DNA of 64,000 nucleotides from Colivivens sp963626085 (GTDB lineage Bacteria; Bacteroidota; Bacteroidia; Bacteroidales; Bacteroidaceae): positions 8,101 through 72,100 of the forward strand of contig CAVFVJ010000045.1 in the NCBI GenBank assembly GCA_963626085.1, in the 5' to 3' direction. Below, piece by piece: positions 43,213-50,452 of the stretch (position 1 is its first letter; each line of letters opens with the position of its first letter). The position numbers and the translations under genes were made by a program. Below the pieces are notes generated by a model. It saw only the letters and a list, made by a program, of their open reading frames with translations. It was not told the origin of the DNA and searched no databases.

Positions 43213-44427
43213 TTACATGTTGATGTGAAGCATGTGCCCCATACGTTCTTTCTTCGTCTTGAGGTAGTACTTGTTGTATTCGTTGGGTACAATTTCTATC
43301 GGTACGTTCTCCACCACCTCCAGTCCGTAGCCTTCCAGTCCGACTCGTTTCACAGGATTGTTCGTGATAAGGCGCACCTTACTTATGCCGAGGTCACGCA
43401 GTATCTGTGCTCCGACTCCATAGTCGCGCAGGTCGGGGTCAAACCCGAGGTGAATGTTGGCATCTACGGTGTCGAGTCCTTGCTCCTGCAGTTTATATGC
43501 GGCTATCTTGTTCATTAGTCCAATGCCGCGTCCTTCTTGCAACAGGTAGACTATACATCCCTTGCCTTCCTTGTCAATCATCTGCATGGAACGGTGCAAC
43601 TGTTCTCCGCAGTCGCATCTGCGGCTACCGAAGATGTCACCTGTGGCACATGACGAGTGCATCCTGACAAGCACTGGTTCATCCTTGTCCCATGTGCCCT
43701 TGATGAGTGCCACATGCTCCAGTCCGTTGCTTTTCTGACGGAACGGTATGATACGGAAGTGCCCATAGTCAGTCGGCAGGTCGGCTTCCACACCCTGTTC
43801 CACGAGTGTCTCCCTCTGTACACGGTATGCAATAAGGTCTTTTATTTGGATAAGTTTCAGACCCAGTTGCTTGGCTTTTTCCTGTAACTGTGGCATTCTT
43901 GCCATGGTGCCGTCGGGATTGAGTATCTCTATGAGTGCGGCAGCGGGATTGAGTCCAGCAAGACGTGCCAGGTCAATGGCTGCTTCGGTGTGTCCGGCTC
44001 TTCGCAGTACTCCGTTGTCTTGTGCATAGAGAGGACTGATATGTCCCGGTCTGCCGAAAGTCTCTGGTGTTGATGTGGGGTCTGCCAACGCACGTATGGT
44101 GGCGGCACGGTCGGATGCTGATACACCCGTTGTGCAACCCTCCAGTTTGTCTACTGTTATGGTGAACGGTGTGCCGAGCATAGATGTGTTGTGCTCCACC
44201 TGATGCGGAAGACCCAACTCCCGTGCGCGAGATATGGTGATGGGGGCGCACAGCACCCCTCTGCCTTCACGCAGCATGAAGTTGATTTTCTCAGGTGTAA
44301 TCATCTCTGCAGGTGTGATGAAGTCGCCTTCGTTTTCTCTGTCCTCATCATCGACCACAATCACGAACTTCCCTTGTTTGAAGTCTTTGATTGCCTCTTC
44401 AATGGTGCTGAATTCTATTCTCTCCAT
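43213..44427 (-). CDS. ribBA: Bifunctional 3,4-dihydroxy-2-butanone-4-phosphate synthase / GTP cyclohydrolase II
   Basis: This 404-aa fusion feeds both branches of riboflavin synthesis. The RibB half (about 1-200) has VVDDEDRENEGDFI and DRAATIRALADP with GRPGHISPLYA. The RibA half (about 205-400) has the zinc cysteines in HSSCATGDIFGSRRCDCGEQL and the GRGIGLMNKIAAYKLQ catalytic block. No FMN riboswitch is visible; the gene begins three bases after the stop of the LptG-like gene and is probably cotranscribed with it. Confidence 0.98.
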   Translation of the reverse strand: MERIEFSTIEEAIKDFKQGKFVIVVDDEDRENEGDFITPAEMITPEKINFMLREGRGVLCAPITISRARELGLPHQVEHNTSMLGTPFTITVDKLEGCTTGVSASDRAATIRALADPTSTPETFGRPGHISPLYAQDNGVLRRAGHTEAAIDLARLAGLNPAAALIEILNPDGTMARMPQLQEKAKQLGLKLIQIKDLIAYRVQRETLVEQGVEADLPTDYGHFRIIPFRQKSNGLEHVALIKGTWDKDEPVLVRMHSSCATGDIFGSRRCDCGEQLHRSMQMIDKEGKGCIVYLLQEGRGIGLMNKIAAYKLQEQGLDTVDANIHLGFDPDLRDYGVGAQILRDLGISKVRLITNNPVKRVGLEGYGLEVVENVPIEIVPNEYNKYYLKTKKERMGHMLHINM

Positions 44428-44430
44428 AAT

Positions 44431-46263
44431 CTATAGGTTCTTTTTGTTTATGAAATCTATAAGGTGCATGCATGAGTCTATTGTAGCCAGCAGGTCTTTC
44501 TTGAGACGGTTGTGGTGGCGTGGTTCACTACTGATGACAGGTATCCTGTTCAAGTAGTGGAACACTTCCCTGTCTTTGGAGTTCGACAACTCTTCCACGC
44601 ATCCGTCCAGTTCTTCGCATATCTGTGCGAGGCTCTCGTCCTGTCTGTTCCTTATCACATATATGAGAAGTTGGTGTGGCAACATACGTCTGTTGTGACG
44701 CAGATACTCGCTGCAGTTTTCTTCAAGTGTCTGTAGACGTTCGCAGACAGCAGGGTAGTCTGGGTCGTGTATGATGACTTCCTTCCTGAATAAGTTTCGT
44801 TTTGAGCGGATGCCAAGAATCTTGCGTATGACCGCCCTGTATGAATCGATGTTGAATACCACCGAGTCGTTGTTTGACTTTACTGTCAGGAAGAGGGCGA
44901 GCGGTGTCAGTACAATCATGCTTGCCCATGAGCCGAGCCATGCAGGTATGGTGTCTTCGAGTGCCATGTTGGTGGCACCGGTGTCAAGGATATAATAGAT
45001 GATGAATATCACGACGGATGCCACGACTGGTGCGCCCAGTCCTCCCTTTCGAATGATTGCTCCCAGTGGAGCTCCGATAAAAAAGAAGAGGAGACACGTG
45101 AGTGACATGGTTATCTTCTGCCAGTATTTTATCCAGTGTCTGCGTATGTTCTTGTCCTGACTCTTTATCCAACTGGCGGCATAGACATCGAGACTCATCT
45201 GAACCTGTTGCACTTTACTCAGTGCACCTCTCACGATATTCTGTTGTCCTATGACACCGGCATGGGCAAATAGCGTGTCGATATTGGGAAGGGGCATCTT
45301 TGCCAGTTTGTCCTTGTATTTTACGCATTCGGTGGAGTCTGTTATGCCACTGATGGGGTTGTTGACGTACAGTGGTCCGCGCATCATGTCGTTGTATACG
45401 GCATGGCTCATGCTGTCCACTTCGACCTGCATGGAATCGATGTCGTGGATGAGCTGTACCATGTTCTTGGTTTTGGCATTGTTCGCTCCAGTGTCCGATC
45501 CTTCCATGTTGAGGTTCATGTCGAAGTCGATGATGAAGTTCTTCTCTACGAATGTCTCGCGGCGGTATGGCGAGTATTGTGTCTTGAGCATGCCCCCTTG
45601 CAGGTTCTCGAACTGTTCTCCGCTGTACAGGCGGAGGGTGAGGAAACGCTTGTCGGCACTGGTTTCCAGCTTGGCTGAGTCTGACAATATGATATGAGCA
45701 TCTTGTATGCCGTCACGCAGGTTGTAGATGACCACGTCGTAAAGCATTCCCGTGTCGGGGTTCTTCTCTTTCACATAGAGGTTGATTCCGTCGATACCAT
45801 CGTAGAACGCTCCTTCTGGTATGTCCAACTCAGGAGACTTCTTCATCATGGATATGCGGTACTGTATGATTTTGGCTTCTGCCTGCGGACCGACCACGTT
45901 CTGGAAATACAGCGAGACCAACGAGACCATTACTATGAGTCCGGCTACAGGCACCATGGTCCGTATCAGACTTATTCCAGCCGCTTTTATGGCGAGTAGT
46001 TCCAGCCGTTCTCCCAAATTACCGAAAGAGATGAGCGATGCCAGTAATACTGCGAGTGGCAAAGCCAATGGGACGAGCGATTCGGCAGCATAAAAAAAGA
46101 ATCTGGCGATGACATCCACGCCAAGGCCCTTGCCAACCAACTCGTCCACATATTTCCATAAGAACTGCATCATAACGGCAAAGAGACTGATGCAGAATGT
46201 GCCTGCAAACAGTACTATGAAATTCTTTAGGACATACATGTCCAGTCTCTTTATGATGCGCAT
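44431..46263 (-). CDS. LptF/LptG-family permease (YjgP/YjgQ)
   Basis: This 610-aa inner-membrane protein has the family layout: MRIIKRLDMYVLKNFIVLF at the N-terminus, three N-terminal membrane segments, a large periplasmic beta-jellyroll region (about 130-370), and three C-terminal membrane segments containing FFIGAPLGAIIRKGGLG. The family forms the LptB2FG transporter that extracts lipopolysaccharide from the inner membrane. About 130 residues after the last membrane segment form a helical cytoplasmic extension (ERLQTLEENCSEYLRHNRR and on) absent from the E. coli proteins. F or G identity is not assignable, as Bacteroidetes often carry divergent copies. Confidence 0.93.
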   Translation of the reverse strand: MRIIKRLDMYVLKNFIVLFAGTFCISLFAVMMQFLWKYVDELVGKGLGVDVIARFFFYAAESLVPLALPLAVLLASLISFGNLGERLELLAIKAAGISLIRTMVPVAGLIVMVSLVSLYFQNVVGPQAEAKIIQYRISMMKKSPELDIPEGAFYDGIDGINLYVKEKNPDTGMLYDVVIYNLRDGIQDAHIILSDSAKLETSADKRFLTLRLYSGEQFENLQGGMLKTQYSPYRRETFVEKNFIIDFDMNLNMEGSDTGANNAKTKNMVQLIHDIDSMQVEVDSMSHAVYNDMMRGPLYVNNPISGITDSTECVKYKDKLAKMPLPNIDTLFAHAGVIGQQNIVRGALSKVQQVQMSLDVYAASWIKSQDKNIRRHWIKYWQKITMSLTCLLFFFIGAPLGAIIRKGGLGAPVVASVVIFIIYYILDTGATNMALEDTIPAWLGSWASMIVLTPLALFLTVKSNNDSVVFNIDSYRAVIRKILGIRSKRNLFRKEVIIHDPDYPAVCERLQTLEENCSEYLRHNRRMLPHQLLIYVIRNRQDESLAQICEELDGCVEELSNSKDREVFHYLNRIPVISSEPRHHNRLKKDLLATIDSCMHLIDFINKKNL

Positions 46264-46299
46264 CGCCTACCTACAAGTCTATTGTACACAATATGACCG

Positions 46300-46332
46300 C
46301 AAAGTTACGAAAAATAGAGGTACGATACCAAA
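46300..46332 (-). promoter_or_regulatory. Promoter of the lptG-like/ribBA/aspC unit
   Basis: On the minus strand TTTG (46329-46332) is followed after 21 bases by TAACTTTG (46300-46307), a good TAnnTTTG promoter. The start would lie about 30 bases before the LptG-like ATG. It is divergent from the promoter of the plus-strand SpmAB-like gene. Confidence 0.7.
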
Positions 46333-46391
46333 CTCAGTACATAAATGGCAGTTTTTTTCTGCTGTGTCTGGACTGTCTGAATTTATTTGGC

Positions 46392-46399
46392 TACCTTTG
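46392..46399 (+). promoter_or_regulatory. -7 box of the SpmAB-like gene
   Basis: TACCTTTG matches the TAnnTTTG element and lies 22 bases before the chosen ATG. The -33 element is weak. Confidence 0.5.
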
Positions 46400-46420
46400 T
46401 GCCAACTAAACTGTACATCA

Positions 46421-47653
46421 ATGGCATTGAATTATATTTGGATAGCGTTCTTTCTCATAGCGTTTGTCATTTCGCTCATCCGGCTCGTCTTTATGGGTGA
46501 CGCAGAGGTGTTCTCTGGTCTGGTGACTGCCACATTCGACGCTGCCAAGTCGGGCTTTGAAATATCGCTCGGTATGGTCGGGGTGCTGTCGCTATGGATG
46601 GGAATCATGAAAGTAGGTGAACGTGGCGGATTGATAAATGTCTTCGCGCGCTGGTTTTCCCCGGTACTTACAAAGATATTCCCCGACATTCCGAAGGGAC
46701 ATCCTGTAATGGGTACGATGGTCATGAATATATCGGCAAATGTACTGGGACTGGACAATGCTGCGACTCCGATGGGGCTGAAGGCAATGGAGCAGTTGCA
46801 GGAACTCAATCCGAAGAAGGATACAGCGTCCAATCCGATGATAATGTTTCTTGTGCTCAACACGTCGGGGCTGACACTTATTCCTGTCAGTGTCCTTGTG
46901 TTCCGTGCTCAACTGGGTGCAGCTCAACCCACGGATGTGTTTATCCCCATACTGTGTGCCACATTCTTCAGTACGTTGGTCGGACTACTAGTCACGTGTG
47001 CGTTCCAAAGGATAAATGTGTTCAACAAGACAATGCTGCTTTTTCTCGGTGGACTGTGCACAGCGGTTGCGGCCGTCATCTGGGCATTCTCGCAGATGCC
47101 CACAGATGCGATGAATTCGGTGTCGACTCTTGTAGCCAACGTGATTCTGTTCACTATCATCATAGTCTTCATCCTGTCGGGTGTCATCAAACGGCTCAAC
47201 GTATATGACGCTTTCATCGAGGGGGCAAAGGACGGCTTCATGACAGCAGTGAAGATAATCCCTTACCTGATAGCCATACTTGTGGGCGTGGCAGTGTTCC
47301 GTGCTTCCGGGGCCATGGACTTCCTTATTGGCGGTATCGCATGGCTCGTGGGGATATGCGGACTTGACACTGATTTCGTAGCGGCTTTGCCTACTGCTAT
47401 CATGAAACCGCTAAGTGGCAGTGGTGCGCGTGGCATGATGGTAGATGCCATGACTACTTATGGGGCAGACTCTTTCGTCGGACGCTTGTCATGTGTGTTC
47501 CAAGGGTGTACAGATACAACGTTCTACATACTGGCAGTCTACTTCGGCAGTGTGGCGATACGCAAGACACGCAATGCTGTCACTTGTGGTTTGTTGGCTG
47601 ATTTGGGAGGAATCATTGCAGCGATTTTCATCAGTTACATGTTCTTCCATTAG
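46421..47653 (+). CDS. Fused SpmA-SpmB-like nucleoside-recognition (Gate) membrane protein
   Basis: The 410-aa protein is strongly hydrophobic, with about ten membrane segments in two homologous halves. The N-terminal half (about 1-200) resembles spore-maturation protein A (GLWMGIMK-like LSLWMGIMKVGERGG, MNISANVLGLDNAATPMGLKAM). The C-terminal half (about 230-410) resembles SpmB (EGAKDGFMTAVKIIPYLIAI, MKPLSGSGARGMM, GCTDTTFYILAVYFGS). In spore formers these help core dehydration; here the organism does not sporulate, and the substrate is unknown. The ATG at 46421 gives the family N-terminus. A longer frame reaching to 46109 lies inside the divergent gene and is rejected. Confidence 0.88.
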   Translation: MALNYIWIAFFLIAFVISLIRLVFMGDAEVFSGLVTATFDAAKSGFEISLGMVGVLSLWMGIMKVGERGGLINVFARWFSPVLTKIFPDIPKGHPVMGTMVMNISANVLGLDNAATPMGLKAMEQLQELNPKKDTASNPMIMFLVLNTSGLTLIPVSVLVFRAQLGAAQPTDVFIPILCATFFSTLVGLLVTCAFQRINVFNKTMLLFLGGLCTAVAAVIWAFSQMPTDAMNSVSTLVANVILFTIIIVFILSGVIKRLNVYDAFIEGAKDGFMTAVKIIPYLIAILVGVAVFRASGAMDFLIGGIAWLVGICGLDTDFVAALPTAIMKPLSGSGARGMMVDAMTTYGADSFVGRLSCVFQGCTDTTFYILAVYFGSVAIRKTRNAVTCGLLADLGGIIAAIFISYMFFH

Positions 47654-47682
47654 AAAAAAACAAAAAAAGACGAGTCTACGCA

Positions 47683-47712
47683 TTGCCAGTTGCAAATAAA
47701 TACCTACCTTTG
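47683..47712 (+). promoter_or_regulatory. Promoter of the tRNA gene
   Basis: TTG (47683-47685), 19 bases and TACCTTTG (47705-47712) match the Bacteroidetes promoter. The predicted start is about 14 bases before the tRNA. Confidence 0.75.
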
Positions 47713-47732
47713 CAGCCGCAAACGAAAGTGAT

Positions 47733-47806
47733 GGCGAGATAGCTCAGTTGGTTAGAGCGTCGGATTCATAATCCGGAGGTCGTGGGATCATACCCCACTC
47801 TCGCTA
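47733..47806 (+). tRNA. tRNA with CAT anticodon, probably elongator tRNA-Met
   Basis: A full cloverleaf can be drawn: acceptor GGCGAGA (47733-47739) with TCTCGCT (47799-47805) and discriminator A; D stem GCTC/GAGC; anticodon stem TCGGA/TCCGG with loop TTCATAA, anticodon CAT at 47767-47769; T stem GTGGG/CCCAC. CCA is not encoded. The acceptor starts with a normal G-U pair, so it is not the initiator. tRNA-Ile with a lysidine-modified CAT remains possible. The T loop reads ATCATAC instead of the usual TTCRANY. Confidence 0.92.
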
Positions 47807-47848
47807 CATAAGCCGCCAGCAGAAATTTCTGTTGGCGGCTTATGTAGC
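47803..47848. repeat. 46-base near-perfect palindrome overlapping the tRNA 3' end
   Basis: Bases 47803-47825 are the reverse complement of 47826-47848 with a single GU-type mismatch (47819/47832). The left arm begins with GCTA, the last four bases of the tRNA including the discriminator, and continues ACATAAGCCGCCAGCAGAAA-like sequence. There is no loop and no T-run, so it is not a standard terminator; a proper terminator follows 18 bases later. It may be a processing signal, a repeat element or a trace of integration at the tRNA end. Confidence 0.85.
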
Positions 47849-47865
47849 TATACGTGCAAGACTGA

Positions 47866-47914
47866 AAAAGCGATATGAGAATTTACATATTACATCCTCA
47901 TATCGCTTTTGTTT
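47866..47914. terminator. Bidirectional terminator between the tRNA and the DUF2795 gene
   Basis: AAAAGCGATATGAG (47866-47879) and CTCATATCGCTTTT (47897-47910) form a perfect 14-bp stem with a 17-base loop. It is flanked by TTTTGTTT on the plus strand and AAAAA on the other side, so it can end the tRNA transcript and the minus-strand gene that stops at 47950. Confidence 0.85.
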
Positions 47915-47949
47915 AATGTGTGAAGTCTCAAAGACTTAACTGAGAACGG

Positions 47950-48171
47950 TCAATATTCGTCCTCGTCCCACAGAAAGTCCTCTTTTGAAGGGTAGTCAGG
48001 CCAAATCTCCTCTATACTTTCGTACACGTCACCCTCATCCTCAATCTCTTGTAGGTTTTCGAGCACTTCTAGTGGTGCTCCGGAACGTGTCGCATAGTCA
48101 ATAAGCTCGTCTTTTGTCGCAGGCCATGGAGCATCCTCCAAGTTGGTCGCTAATTCCAATGTCCAATACAT
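47950..48171 (-). CDS. DUF2795 domain protein (73 aa)
   Basis: This small acidic protein begins MYWTLELATNLEDAPWPATK and continues with a DELIDYA-RSGAPLEVLENLQE region, the pattern of DUF2795 proteins that are widespread and well conserved in Bacteroidetes. The function is not known. It has no signal peptide or membrane segment. A TAATTTTG -7 box lies upstream on the minus strand (48213-48220). Confidence 0.85.
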   Translation of the reverse strand: MYWTLELATNLEDAPWPATKDELIDYATRSGAPLEVLENLQEIEDEGDVYESIEEIWPDYPSKEDFLWDEDEY

Positions 48172-48420
48172 AGGCTAGTCTCCTTGTTTATTTGGTTCTA
48201 GGTTTAGGGCTGCAAAATTACAATAATTATTTATATGTGAGTAATAATGCAGACATTTTTTTTGAGTCGGACAAAAAAATCTTCATCTGTCGGTATATCG
48301 GCTTTATATCAATACCTCATGAGTATCCTAAGAAAAAAAGTTATTTTGTCAAATCTGACTAGTCAAAACCGATAGTAGACAATCTTTTTTGTAGAGCACG
48401 GAATTTATCCCTAGAATAAA
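48172..48420. other. AT-rich intergenic region
   Basis: This gap separates the divergent DUF2795 and mutA genes. It carries the minus-strand -7 box of the former (CAAAATTA on the plus strand, 48213-48220), then about 200 bases of AT-rich sequence with several A and T runs. I see no open frame or clear structure in it. Confidence 0.6.
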
Positions 48421-48452
48421 TTTGTTTTTTAGAATAAAATGCAGTTCCTTTG
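48421..48452 (+). promoter_or_regulatory. Probable promoter of mutA-mutB
   Basis: TTTG (48421-48424), a 20-base spacer and TTCCTTTG (48445-48452) resemble the Bacteroidetes promoter, with TT in place of TA in the -7 box. It would leave a 5' untranslated region of about 145 bases. Confidence 0.5.
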
Positions 48453-48494
48453 CAAGCGAGACAATCGCATGCGTGTCAATGACATTTTGTGCTT

Positions 48495-48541
48495 CTTGTC
48501 CCTTGGGGTGAGTATGACTGACTGCGGTCTACAAGGACAAG
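48495..48541 (+). promoter_or_regulatory. Structured 5' leader of mutA
   Basis: CTTGTC-C-CTTG (48495-48505) pairs with CAAG-GACAAG (48532-48541) to make a 10-bp stem with one bulged C, enclosing an inner GAC...GTC hairpin. It lies about 60 bases before mutA. It does not contain the conserved cobalamin-riboswitch box (GCCACTG), so although the enzyme is B12-dependent I do not call it a B12 riboswitch. Confidence 0.4.
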
Positions 48542-48602
48542 TCCAGTTGGGCTCAACCCTAATATAATGGAACAAACATACAATTTATTAATTTAATCAA
48601 TT

Positions 48603-50450
48603 ATGGCAGATAAAGAAAAGCTCTTTTCGGAGTTTCAGGCACCTACCACTCAGGAGTGGCTCGACAAGATCCAGGTAGACCTTAAGGGTGCAGACTTCAA
48701 TAAGAGAATGGTTTGGAGGACCAACGAGGGTTTCAATGTACAGCCGTTCTATCGTAGGGAAGACCTGAAGGAACTCAAGGCTGTGGATTCTCTCCCTGGT
48801 GAATTCCCCTATGTCCGCGGTAATAAGACGGACAATAGCATTTGGTATGTGCGTCAGAATATTGACGCGTCAGACATCGGGGCAGCCCACGACAAAGCAC
48901 TCGATGTTTTGATGAAAGGGATTGACTCCTTAGGATTCCAGATTCCTGCAGACCTCGTCACCAAGGAAAATATCGAGGCTCTGCTTGACGGCATCGAACC
49001 CGAATACGTGGAACTCAATTTCAAGACTTGTCCGAAGAAGGCTGTGCTTCTTGCACAGATCCTTTTGGAGTACTTCAAGTCAAAGGGGGCAGACCTCAGT
49101 AAATGCGTTGGTTCTATCGGTTTCGATCCGATAGCCAAGATTTTGAAGGCAGGCAAACCGTGTGGTGACAAGATTGCCATCGGCAAGTCACTTATCGAGG
49201 CGCTTGTAGAGTTGCCCAACTACCGTTGTGTAACGGTCGACTCACTGCTGTTGAATAATGCAGGAGCTTATATTTATCAAGAACTTGGATATGCGCTTGC
49301 ATGGGGTAATGAATACCTTCAGCAACTGACTGATGCAGGTATTCCTGCCGAGGAAGTCGCTAAACGTATCAAGTTCGACATGGGTATTAGCGTGAACTAC
49401 TTCATGGAGATTGCCAAGTTCCGTGCAGCGCGTCTGTTATGGTCACAGATTGTGTCACAGTATACCGATGACAAAGAGGCTGCAAAGATGCATGTATGCG
49501 CCACTACTTCTTCTTACAACCAGACAGTGTTCGACAGTTATGTCAACCTTCTCCGTAGCCAGACTGAGGCCATGTCGGCAGCTTTGGCAAATGTGGAGTC
49601 CATCGTGGTTGTCCCGTTTGACCAGACATATGAGACTCCGACTGATTTCTCGGAACGTATAGCGCGCAACCAACAGCTCCTTCTCAAGGAGGAGGCACAC
49701 TTCGACAAGATTGTTGATGTGGCAGGTGGCTCTTATTATGTGGAACATCTCACTGACGCTATCGCAGGACAGGCATGGAAGCTGTTTCTTGAGGTCGAAG
49801 AGGCAGGAGGTTTCCTCGCACAGGCTAATGAGGGCAAGATACAGGATACGGTCAATGCTACCAACAAGGAACGTCATTCAAACGCAGCCAAGCGTAAAGA
49901 GTTCATGCTCGGTACCAACCAATTCCCTAACTTCACGGAAAAGAGTGAGGGCAAGCGTCCGACTGGACCGTGCGCATGTAAGTGTGGCGAGGGTGAGTCC
50001 TCTATCAGTAAACTCAGTGGTGAGCGTCTTGCCAGTGAGTTCGAGACCCTCCGTCTCGCAACGGAGGCAGCAACCAAACAGCCTGTTGCCTTTATGCTAA
50101 CCATCGGTAACCTTGCGATGCGTCAGGCAAGGGCACAGTTCTCTTGCAACTTCCTTGCAGCTGCAGGTTATAAGGTGATAGACAATCTCGGATTCCAAAC
50201 AGTGGAAGAAGGCGTTGAGGCTGCCGTCAAGGCCAGTGCCGATATCGTTGTCCTCTGTTCTAGCGATGATGAATACGCTGAATATGCGGTTCCCGCATAC
50301 AAGGCACTCGATGGTCGTGCCATCTACATAGTGGCAGGTGCTCCTGCATGTATGGAAGACCTCAAGGCTGCTGGTATCGAGAACTTCATCCATGTACGCA
50401 GTAATCAACTTGAAACTCTTCGTGAGTATAACGCAAAACTGGGAATCTGA
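48603..50450 (+). CDS. mutA: Methylmalonyl-CoA mutase small subunit
   Basis: MutA (615 aa) is the non-catalytic subunit of the heterodimeric mutase that interconverts succinyl-CoA and methylmalonyl-CoA in propionate production. The TIM-barrel region (with MGISVNYFMEIAKFRAARLLW and VDVAGGSYYVEHLTD) and a C-terminal Rossmann-like domain are present, but the latter lacks the DxHxxG cobalamin motif, as expected. A short Cys-rich insertion, GPCACKCGEG (Cys 457, 459 and 461), joins the two domains; its role is unknown. It lies two bases before mutB. Confidence 0.97.
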   Translation: MADKEKLFSEFQAPTTQEWLDKIQVDLKGADFNKRMVWRTNEGFNVQPFYRREDLKELKAVDSLPGEFPYVRGNKTDNSIWYVRQNIDASDIGAAHDKALDVLMKGIDSLGFQIPADLVTKENIEALLDGIEPEYVELNFKTCPKKAVLLAQILLEYFKSKGADLSKCVGSIGFDPIAKILKAGKPCGDKIAIGKSLIEALVELPNYRCVTVDSLLLNNAGAYIYQELGYALAWGNEYLQQLTDAGIPAEEVAKRIKFDMGISVNYFMEIAKFRAARLLWSQIVSQYTDDKEAAKMHVCATTSSYNQTVFDSYVNLLRSQTEAMSAALANVESIVVVPFDQTYETPTDFSERIARNQQLLLKEEAHFDKIVDVAGGSYYVEHLTDAIAGQAWKLFLEVEEAGGFLAQANEGKIQDTVNATNKERHSNAAKRKEFMLGTNQFPNFTEKSEGKRPTGPCACKCGEGESSISKLSGERLASEFETLRLATEAATKQPVAFMLTIGNLAMRQARAQFSCNFLAAAGYKVIDNLGFQTVEEGVEAAVKASADIVVLCSSDDEYAEYAVPAYKALDGRAIYIVAGAPACMEDLKAAGIENFIHVRSNQLETLREYNAKLGI

Positions 50451-50452
50451 TT

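Noticed and set aside
44428..44430. FMN riboswitch before ribBA
   Set aside because: Only three bases separate ribBA from the preceding gene, so there is no room for one.
46109..46420. N-terminal extension of the SpmAB-like protein
   Set aside because: It lies in the divergent LptF/G-type gene and across the promoters; the family N-terminus begins at 46421.
48453..48602. Cobalamin riboswitch before mutA
   Set aside because: The conserved GCCACTG-type box and the overall architecture were looked for and not found.
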